Assembly: GCA_002337925.1 (NCBI GenBank)
Contig: DDHB01000003.1
Span: 101,631-112,175 of the forward strand
Source of the DNA: Sporomusaceae bacterium UBA1887
Lineage (GTDB): Bacteria > Bacillota > Negativicutes > Sporomusales > DSM-15969
Direction: 5' to 3'
Length of the DNA: 10,545 bases
Both the position numbers and the translations under genes were made by a program. Positions within the stretch are counted from its first letter, which is position 1. Each line of letters starts with the position of its first letter. The notes below the pieces were generated by a model that was given only the letters and a program-made list of their open reading frames with translations, was not told the origin of the DNA and did not search any database. Of the stretch, positions 1 to 5,629 are shown in pieces.

Positions 1-37
1 CTGCGTCCTAAAGGACTTGGTGCAAGCCATGTCTTTT

Positions 38-1069
38 CTAATATTTACCCGTAAAACTACAGGAATCGCGAACAATGAGCTGCGGTTTAAGAATGACTGA
101 TGTAGGTTCAAGGGCAGAGCCTTCAATTCGTGAGTACAATAAGCGGGCGGCATGAGCTCCCATCATACGGGTGAACGAGGAAACCGTAGTTAATTTGGGA
201 CTAATGATTGCCGCCTCCGGAATATCATCAAAGCCCACGATGGCCATATCCTGTCCGGGATTAATGCCTGCATCCTTAAGCTTCATCATAGCACCGATCG
301 CAATAGTATCGTTATAGCAGAAAATGGCAGTAGGCCGGTCGGGCAGGAGCAAAAGTTTTTCAATTGCCTCAATTCCGCCTTGCCGGGTAGCCGGGCTTTC
401 GATAATAAGTGAAGGATCAATCGTAAGGCCTGCTTGCAGCAGTGCATGATCATAACCCTGTTTACGCCCTTGCCAGGATGAAAGCTGAGAAAAACCACCG
501 ACTAAAGCAATCCGGCGGTGCCCCTTCTGAACAAGATAATCGACAGCGATTTGGCCTCCCAGTACGTTATCCACGCCTACGTAATCGCAGTTGGCTTCAG
601 GCAGCCTTCTGCCAACAAGTACTACGGGTATTCCTAATTGTTCAATCCGGTTTATCGGTGCACTGGGACTACCAGGAACTGCTGACAAGATGATGCCGCC
701 TACCCTGTGCTCCAGCATAGTGGAAAGCAGGCGTTCCTGAATGGACTGGGAGTCAAAGGTTGTTCCCAGAATAACAGTCTGCCCGAACTTATCTAATTCC
801 TGGTGGATGCCGACCAGCAGCTCTGAATAAAAAGGATTGGCAAGCTCCATGATGATGAGGCCCACCGTTGTGGAAACCTTGGAACGCAAATTAGCAGCAA
901 CACGGTCATAGACATAACCTAATTGCTGCATTGAGGCTAAAACCTTTTCACGGGTCGCTTCCGTAATATGTTTGCTGCCACGCAGTACCAGCGAAGCGGT
1001 AGCACGGGATACGCCTGCGTGTTTAGCGACATCCTGTAATGTTATATGCGTTTTCTTTTCTAGTTTCAT
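38..1069 (-). CDS. LacI/GalR-family transcriptional repressor of the adjacent catabolic locus
   Basis: This 343-residue protein has the usual LacI-family length and layout. Residues 9-31 form the helix-turn-helix (TLQDVAKHAGVSRATASLVL), followed by a hinge helix around 57-64 containing AANLRS. A periplasmic-binding-protein-like effector domain starts near 68 (TTVGLIIMELANPFYSEL) and includes the family motifs FCYNDTIAIG (250-259) and IVGFDDIP (277-284). The start at 1069 was chosen because AGGTGG lies just upstream. The in-frame extension to 1219 would begin upstream of the promoter at 1146-1174, so it should not be translated. The gene diverges from the dehydrogenase-TRAP genes. A 16-bp palindrome with a central CG, typical of LacI-family operators, occurs twice in the locus and is its likely target. 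The effector is probably the imported substrate or an early intermediate. Repression is inferred because the first operator sits on a promoter start point. The family is certain; the ligand is unknown. Confidence 0.93.
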   Translation of the reverse strand: MKLEKKTHITLQDVAKHAGVSRATASLVLRGSKHITEATREKVLASMQQLGYVYDRVAANLRSKVSTTVGLIIMELANPFYSELLVGIHQELDKFGQTVILGTTFDSQSIQERLLSTMLEHRVGGIILSAVPGSPSAPINRIEQLGIPVVLVGRRLPEANCDYVGVDNVLGGQIAVDYLVQKGHRRIALVGGFSQLSSWQGRKQGYDHALLQAGLTIDPSLIIESPATRQGGIEAIEKLLLLPDRPTAIFCYNDTIAIGAMMKLKDAGINPGQDMAIVGFDDIPEAAIISPKLTTVSSFTRMMGAHAARLLYSRIEGSALEPTSVILKPQLIVRDSCSFTGKY

Positions 1070-1091
1070 GTGACCACCTAATACTACAAAG

Positions 1092-1109
1092 TTTACCATA
1101 AACGGTAAA
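1092..1109. repeat. Dyad TTTACC-N6-GGTAAA in the lacI 5' untranslated region
   Basis: Two exact 6-bp arms, TTTACC (1092-1097) and GGTAAA (1104-1109), flank a 6-bp spacer. The dyad lies 23 bp upstream of the repressor start codon and downstream of its promoter, so it would be in the transcribed leader. It does not resemble the 16-bp palindrome elsewhere in the locus. It could be a binding site for a second regulator, a weak autoregulatory site or a small RNA stem. Its function is unproven. Confidence 0.4.
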
Positions 1110-1145
1110 TGAGCGAGCAGGGTAAGTCTGATTAGCACTAAAGAC

Positions 1146-1174
1146 AGTATAAGATAAGGACTGTTGACTGTCAA
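1146..1174 (-). promoter_or_regulatory. Sigma-A promoter of the repressor gene
   Basis: On the minus strand a perfect TTGACA (1174 to 1169) is followed after 17 bp by TATACT (1151 to 1146). Transcription would start near 1139 and give a leader of about 70 nt before the start codon at 1069. This near-consensus element suggests strong constitutive expression. No copy of the 16-bp operator overlaps it. The nearest copy is about 180 bp away on the other promoter. Confidence 0.8.
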
Positions 1175-1318
1175 TGAAGCAGCCTGGTTTGGCAGTGTTA
1201 ATAGCACAAGTTCATGCATTTTTGCGTCAATTCTAGTAAGGAGTACCGCGATAGAACGTGAAGGTATTCACACATAGTCTGATTATACTATATTTTTAAA
1301 ATAGTCTGCAAATACTTA

Positions 1319-1348
1319 TTGACAGCGAGCAATCTGGGATACTATACT
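1319..1348 (+). promoter_or_regulatory. Sigma-A promoter of the dehydrogenase-TRAP operon
   Basis: TTGACA (1319-1324) and TATACT (1343-1348) are separated by 18 bp, a near-consensus vegetative promoter. The start point is expected near 1355, inside the palindrome at 1352-1367, so repressor binding would block RNA polymerase directly. The resulting leader of about 110 nt (1355-1465) is AT-rich. It contains only short dyads, such as TTTGT/ACAAA at 1431-1447, and no recognisable riboswitch. Confidence 0.85.
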
Positions 1349-1351
1349 TTC

Positions 1352-1367
1352 ATTAGATCGATCTAAT
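1352..1367. promoter_or_regulatory. LacI-family operator 1 (perfect 16-bp palindrome)
   Basis: ATTAGATCGATCTAAT is a perfect palindrome with a central CG, the usual form of a LacI/GalR operator. It starts 4 bp after the -10 box of the promoter at 1319-1348 and covers the predicted start point. An identical copy lies at 5548-5563, before the thiamine-diphosphate enzyme gene. The divergent LacI-family gene is the obvious source of the binding protein. Confidence 0.88.
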
Positions 1368-1465
1368 AACTAAATGATACAAATGGTATTCATTGATTTG
1401 CTTTACTTGAATCGACAAAATAAGATGAATTTTGTACGAAAGACAAACTATAATCGACTAAGAAG

Positions 1466-2458
1466 GTGAGTAGCACGTTTGAGTTGTATTTAGAAAGGCC
1501 TGGAATTATGCAAATCCGTGAATCCCGGCAACTACCTGCGCTTACAGCGAATGATGTAAAAATTAAGGTTAGCTGTGGTGGTATATGCGGATCAGATTTG
1601 AGGGTTTACAAGGGGACGATCAGCTATGCGCAATATCCTCTCCGGCCCGGGCATGAAGTGATCGGCACTGTTGTTGGGGCAGGCAGTAATGCGCAGCATA
1701 AGATTGGTTCCAAAGTGGTCGTGTTTCCGAATACCTATTGCGGTGAGTGCGAGTTTTGTGCAGGCGGAAAAACAAATATCTGCATACATAAAAAACCATT
1801 AGGAGTATCAACTGACGGTGTTTTTGCACAGGAAATTATACTTGATGCAAAATATCTCATGCCTGTTCCCGCTGAATTGCCGGATGAAAGAGCAATTCTC
1901 ATTGAGCCCTTTGCCGTTACCGTTCATGCTCTGAAAAAAGCCGGTATTACCCCAGGAACAACTGTGGCGGTAATCGGCTGCGGTACGGAAGGCTTGTTGT
2001 CAATTGCCCTGGCACTTTATCAAGGGGCTGAGGTAACTGTTATTGATATTAATCCGCTTAAGCTAGCATTGGCTGAGAGGTTAGGGAAAGTAACCACACT
2101 CCTGCCTGGAGAAGTCAATAATAAAGTGTTTGATGTAGTAATTGAAGCTGCTGGAGTAAAAGAAGCCATCCAGCAGGCGATAAGTATCGTTAAGCCTGGC
2201 GGAATAATGGTACCCTTAGGAATAACCATGGATCCGGTACATCTATCCCCTATTCACATTGTACGTAACGAGATATCCATTCTAGGCTCTATCATTTATA
2301 CTGTTGAAGATTTTGCGGATGCGATTACTTATTTGGGTGATCCTTCGTTATTTGTAGAACCGATTGTCTCTAAAACATGGGCATATGAAAACTATCAGGA
2401 AGCGTTCAATGATGCCATGTCAGGGGATTATGCCAAGATTATTGTAACATTTGACTAG
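1466..2458 (+). CDS. Zinc-dependent NAD-type alcohol/polyol dehydrogenase (MDR superfamily)
   Basis: A medium-chain dehydrogenase of about 330 residues (numbered from the GTG at 1466). The catalytic zinc site is visible as GICGSD (Cys41), GHE (His63-Glu64) and EP (Glu147). Four structural-zinc cysteines lie at 92, 95, 98 and 106. The Rossmann motif GCGTEG is at 171-176, and the acidic Asp194 at the end of the second strand favours NAD over NADP. The family oxidises alcohols or polyols such as sorbitol, threonine or sugar acids; the substrate here is unknown. It is first in the operon, behind operator 1, and 105 bp before dctP with no terminator between, so it probably catalyses an early oxidation of the imported compound. 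The start is ambiguous: GTG1466 lies within the Shine-Dalgarno sequence (AAGGTGAG, 1463-1470). ACG1475 has ideal spacing, and TTG1484 is the next standard codon. Confidence 0.9.
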   Translation: MSSTFELYLERPGIMQIRESRQLPALTANDVKIKVSCGGICGSDLRVYKGTISYAQYPLRPGHEVIGTVVGAGSNAQHKIGSKVVVFPNTYCGECEFCAGGKTNICIHKKPLGVSTDGVFAQEIILDAKYLMPVPAELPDERAILIEPFAVTVHALKKAGITPGTTVAVIGCGTEGLLSIALALYQGAEVTVIDINPLKLALAERLGKVTTLLPGEVNNKVFDVVIEAAGVKEAIQQAISIVKPGGIMVPLGITMDPVHLSPIHIVRNEISILGSIIYTVEDFADAITYLGDPSLFVEPIVSKTWAYENYQEAFNDAMSGDYAKIIVTFD

Positions 2459-2563
2459 AGAATTACCGGTAGAGGGGGGCTGGGCCATGGTAACGTAGAA
2501 ATAAGGACAATGGTGCCAACCAGTTAGAAGGTAAGTTACTAATAGGAAGAGGGGCGTGTAGGA

Positions 2564-3580
2564 ATGAAAAAGTATCTTACGTTAACAAGTTTAGCAATCA
2601 TAATCTGTTTGCTGCTGGTCACCGGTTGTTCTTCACAAACGCAATCGGGAGAAAAGAAAGACGGCGCCAAAGTGATGAAACTGGGAATTGTTACAAATAA
2701 AGACCGCTCACTGACAAAAGGTCTGCAAAAGTTCGCTGAACTAGTTGAAAAAGAATCAGGTGGAACAATTAAAGGAGAAGTATTTTCTGACGGTGTATTA
2801 GGCGGAGACCGCCAGGTATTGGAAGCCTTGCAAATGGGGACGGTCCATGGAACGGCTGTTTCTACCGGTGTTGTTGCTGCCTTTGCCCCGCGATTTGATG
2901 CTTTTGACCTGCCCTTTTTATTTAAGGATAAAGCAACTGCATACAAAGTTTTTGACGGACCAATCGGGCAGGAAGTCCTGCAGGATCTTCCTAAATCAAG
3001 TTTAATTGGCTTGGCTTATTGGGAGAACGGTTTTAGACATTTAACAAACAATAAGCGGGAAGTGAGAACCGCAGATGATATTAAGGGCCTGAAAATCCGG
3101 ACGTTGGAAAGCAAAGTTCATGTTGAAACATGGAAAACACTTGGTGCTAACCCCACACCGATGTCCTTCTCGCAACTTTATACCGCTTTGGAGCAAGGTG
3201 TTGTTGATGGTCAGGAAAACCCTTACGGCAATGTAGTAACAAGCAAGTTTAATGAAGTGCAAAAATACCTGACTAATACTGGTCATGTCTATAATGCCAA
3301 TGTATTTATTGTCAGTAAGGTTTTCTGGGATTCGCTTACCGATAAAGAACGGGATGCTGTGAAAAAAGCAGCGGAAGAATCGAAGGTTTATCAAAGAAAG
3401 CTGAATGAAGAGGAAGACCAATCAAGTGTTAAATTCCTGACGGAAAAAGGCATGAAAATTAATGAATTGAATGCAGGCGAGAAAGACAAAATCATGCAGA
3501 TGCTTGAGCCTATTTATAAACAAGTGAGTACGGCTGTTGGTGGAGATTTGGTTGACAGACTGATAAAAGCAGCGAAGTAG
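2564..3580 (+). CDS. dctP: TRAP transporter substrate-binding lipoprotein (DctP family)
   Basis: This 338-residue extracytoplasmic solute-binding protein captures the substrate and delivers it to the DctQM membrane unit. The N-terminus is a lipoprotein signal (MKKYLTLTSL, then a hydrophobic stretch) with lipobox LVTGC, so Cys22 should be lipidated and the protein membrane-anchored. Family hallmarks follow: GGDRQVLEALQMGT (80-93), FDLPFLF (114-120), and DIKGLKIR (172-179), where Arg179 aligns with the conserved arginine that pairs with a substrate carboxylate. FSQLYTALEQGVVDGQENP spans 202-220. An AGAGGGG ribosome binding site lies 9 nt before the ATG. It belongs to the operon starting at 1355. 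A perfect hairpin after its stop codon may raise its expression over the membrane genes. The conserved arginine suggests an organic acid ligand; the exact one is not predictable. Confidence 0.95.
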   Translation: MKKYLTLTSLAIIICLLLVTGCSSQTQSGEKKDGAKVMKLGIVTNKDRSLTKGLQKFAELVEKESGGTIKGEVFSDGVLGGDRQVLEALQMGTVHGTAVSTGVVAAFAPRFDAFDLPFLFKDKATAYKVFDGPIGQEVLQDLPKSSLIGLAYWENGFRHLTNNKREVRTADDIKGLKIRTLESKVHVETWKTLGANPTPMSFSQLYTALEQGVVDGQENPYGNVVTSKFNEVQKYLTNTGHVYNANVFIVSKVFWDSLTDKERDAVKKAAEESKVYQRKLNEEEDQSSVKFLTEKGMKINELNAGEKDKIMQMLEPIYKQVSTAVGGDLVDRLIKAAK

Positions 3581-3593
3581 CCGGGGAGCAAGA

Positions 3594-3624
3594 AGAGTTC
3601 TTAAGAAAGGTTCTTAAGAACTCT
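3594..3624 (+). repeat. Perfect 14-bp inverted repeat between dctP and dctQ (likely mRNA stabiliser or processing hairpin)
   Basis: Arms AGAGTTCTTAAGAA (3594-3607) and its exact complement (3611-3624) flank a 3-nt loop, AGG. It sits 13 bp after the dctP stop and 55 bp before the dctQ start. No U-tract follows (CACTTACTAA), so it is not a standard intrinsic terminator. Hairpins in this position often protect upstream binding-protein mRNA from 3' decay and raise its level relative to the permease. Partial termination is the alternative. Each arm also contains the self-complementary decamer TTCTTAAGAA, so a DNA-binding role is possible. Confidence 0.75.
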
Positions 3625-3679
3625 CACTTACTAAAGCCTCCTACCTTAATACCAAGCAACATCAATGGGGGAAATAAAA

Positions 3680-4225
3680 ATGAAAAAGCTAGCAAAGATG
3701 GAATCCGCTTTTAATGGTATTATGGCCCTTTTCTTAGCGCTTATGGGTCTCTTAATCTTCACCAACGTAGCATTGCGTTATCTTTTTAATTCAGGCTTAA
3801 CATGGGCTGAGGAATTATCGCGCTTTTTGTTCGTATGGACCGTATTCCTAGGGGCAATTGGAGCTCTCAAAGATAATAATCATTTGGGCTTCACATCTCT
3901 GGTGCAAAAATTGCCGCCTTTTGGTAAGAAAATATGTTTTATCATAAGTAATGCAATGGTATTGGGGACTCTGTGGGGGCTTTTCCAGGGAAGTCTGAAA
4001 TTAACGATGATGACATCCCACACTTTGTCTCCTGCTACGGGGATACCCTTATCGTATATGTATATCATTGGCATTATTTCCAGTGTAGGTATGTTTCTAG
4101 TAGTTTGCTGCAATATATACCGGGCTATATTCGTAAAGGGAGCTGTGGAAAGGCTTGTTGTACTAAAGGAATCAGAAGAAGAAGTCACCATGGAGAATAG
4201 TGGTAAAGGAGAAATAACCCAATGA
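3680..4225 (+). CDS. dctQ: TRAP transporter small membrane subunit (DctQ family)
   Basis: This 181-residue protein has four predicted membrane helices, roughly at 12-33, 47-63, 86-106 and 124-147. The DctQ signature TNVALRYLFNSGLTWAEE (28-45) and RFLFVWTVFLGA (48-59) are clear. DctQ is the small four-helix subunit that forms the membrane complex with DctM. The start at 3680 was chosen because GGGGGA (3667-3672) is well spaced before it. The ATG at 3665 lacks a ribosome binding site and overlaps that motif. The C-terminus after about residue 160 is hydrophilic and acidic (KESEEE). Its stop overlaps the dctM start (ATGA), which implies translational coupling and equal amounts of the two membrane subunits. 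Confidence 0.93.
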   Translation: MKKLAKMESAFNGIMALFLALMGLLIFTNVALRYLFNSGLTWAEELSRFLFVWTVFLGAIGALKDNNHLGFTSLVQKLPPFGKKICFIISNAMVLGTLWGLFQGSLKLTMMTSHTLSPATGIPLSYMYIIGIISSVGMFLVVCCNIYRAIFVKGAVERLVVLKESEEEVTMENSGKGEITQ

Positions 4226-5502
4226 CGGTAGCTGTATTTGTCTTCTCGTTATGTGGTGCCATGGCGCTTGGAATGCCTATCGCTTTTGCATTGTTAGTTT
4301 GCGGAGCTGCATTGATGCTTCATCTTGGGATGTTCGATACCCGCATTCTGGCACAGAATTTAATTGTAGGCGCTGATAGCTTTGCATTAATGGCTATTCC
4401 TTTCTTTATTCTTGTAGGTGAGTTAATGAATGCAGGAGGAATTTCCAAGCGGATTATTGGTTTTGGCTTGGCGCTTGTGGGTCATATTCGCGGCGGTTTA
4501 GGTTATGTTGCAATAATGACAGCGTTCATTTTTGCAGGTTTATCAGGCTCGGCAGTTGCGGATACGGCTGCGCTGGCAGCCATTATGGTTCCAATGATGG
4601 CTGATGCCGGCTATGATAAGAGCCGCTCAGCCGCGCTTATCGGGGCAGGCTCTATTGTTGCGCCTATTTTGCCGCCAAGCATTCCTTTTATTATTTTTGG
4701 TTCTCTTAGCGGTGTATCAATTATGAAACTTTTCATGGCTGGCCTGTTTCCCGGCTTAGTAATTGCTGTAAGTCTGGCAGTTACCTGGTGGTATATGGCG
4801 AGAAAGAAAGAAGTGAAGGTTTTTGAGCGCAAATCTTTCAAAGAAATTTTGATTGCCTTTAAGGATGCCGCATGGGCGCTGGCATTGCCCATTCTCATCA
4901 TGGTTGGTATCAAAGGCGGTGTTGTTACTCCCACGGAAGCCGCCGTTGCAGCAGTATTTTATACGCTGTTTCTGTGTTTCGTAGTCTATAGGGCACTAAC
5001 CGTCAAGCAGCTATATCATATCCTGATTTCAGCAGCAAAGACGACAAGCGTTATTCTGTTTCTCATTGCGGCGGCTATGGTATCCTCTTGGCTTATTGCC
5101 ATAGCAAACATTCCTGCATCAATTACTGGCTGGCTTTCCGCTTACATGGACAGCCCGCTGTTATTAATGATTGCAATTAATATTCTGGTATTTGTAGTTG
5201 GAACAGCCATGGATTTAACGCCTACCGTACTCATTCTTACACCGGTGTTAATGCCAATTGTTTTGAAAGCGGGTATTGATCCAGTTTATTTTGGTGTAAT
5301 ATTTATTTTGAATAATGCGATTGGCCTGCTGACTCCACCAGTCGGAACAGTATTAAATGCTGCCTGCGGTGCGGGAAAAGTACTCATGGATGACTTAATG
5401 AAAGACATTATGCCTTTCCTGATTATTGAAACAGTAGTCCTTATTCTGATGATCTTATTTCCTCAGCTTGTTCTTGTTCCTATGCGCTGGCTGCTGGGGT
5501 AA
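4222..5502 (+). CDS. dctM: TRAP transporter large membrane subunit (DctM family)
   Basis: This 426-residue, highly hydrophobic protein has the standard DctM length and many membrane helices. Family motifs are IPFFILVGELMNAGG (59-73), GLSGSAVADTAAL (106-118), APILPPSIPFIIFG (147-160) and NNAIGLLTPPVGT (364-376). DctM is the transport channel. TRAP systems use an ion gradient, usually sodium, to import substrate delivered by DctP. The start overlaps the dctQ stop by 4 bp, with AAAGGAG (4205-4211) as ribosome binding site inside dctQ. No terminator is evident in the 127 bp to the next gene, so readthrough into the thiamine-diphosphate gene is likely in addition to any local promoter. Confidence 0.95.
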   Translation: MTVAVFVFSLCGAMALGMPIAFALLVCGAALMLHLGMFDTRILAQNLIVGADSFALMAIPFFILVGELMNAGGISKRIIGFGLALVGHIRGGLGYVAIMTAFIFAGLSGSAVADTAALAAIMVPMMADAGYDKSRSAALIGAGSIVAPILPPSIPFIIFGSLSGVSIMKLFMAGLFPGLVIAVSLAVTWWYMARKKEVKVFERKSFKEILIAFKDAAWALALPILIMVGIKGGVVTPTEAAVAAVFYTLFLCFVVYRALTVKQLYHILISAAKTTSVILFLIAAAMVSSWLIAIANIPASITGWLSAYMDSPLLLMIAINILVFVVGTAMDLTPTVLILTPVLMPIVLKAGIDPVYFGVIFILNNAIGLLTPPVGTVLNAACGAGKVLMDDLMKDIMPFLIIETVVLILMILFPQLVLVPMRWLLG

Positions 5503-5547
5503 ATACCGGTACTGTATGCTGCAAATCTGGCATAAGTAAAACTATTG

Positions 5548-5563
5548 ATTAGATCGATCTAAT
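5548..5563. promoter_or_regulatory. LacI-family operator 2 (identical 16-bp palindrome)
   Basis: ATTAGATCGATCTAAT is an exact copy of the palindrome at 1352-1367. It lies 45 bp after the dctM stop and 66 bp before the thiamine-diphosphate gene start. The promoter it controls is less obvious. A weak -10 (TAAAAC, 5537-5542) lies upstream without a good -35. A perfect TTGACA (5573-5578) lies downstream with only a poor -10 (TATGTT, 5594-5599, 15-bp spacer). The site may repress a local promoter, block readthrough from the upstream operon, or pair with operator 1 through DNA looping over about 4.2 kb. Confidence 0.85.
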
Positions 5564-5629
5564 GAGCGTTGATTGACAGGGAGGACAGTCATATATGTTC
5601 AGAAGAAATCGAATGGGGAGGATACAAAT

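Noticed and set aside
5..16. Small inverted repeat GTCC-TAAA-GGAC downstream of the repressor gene as its terminator
   Set aside because: Only a 4-bp stem with no T-tract on the minus strand. The true terminator probably lies outside the window.
1070..1219. In-frame N-terminal extension of the LacI-family protein (50 residues)
   Set aside because: It would begin upstream of the consensus promoter at 1146-1174, has no family resemblance, and the start at 1069 has a good AGGTGG ribosome binding site.
1274..1308. 8-bp direct repeat ATAGTCTG (1274-1281 and 1301-1308) upstream of the catabolic promoter
   Set aside because: Short, in AT-rich sequence, and with no dyad symmetry of its own. Not distinguishable from chance without comparison to relatives.
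2471..2498. Three-codon ORF (Met-Val-Thr-stop) after a strong AGAGGGGGG between the dehydrogenase gene and dctP
   Set aside because: Well-spaced ribosome binding site, but too short to support as a gene. It may be a chance match or a relic start; there is no attenuator structure beside it.
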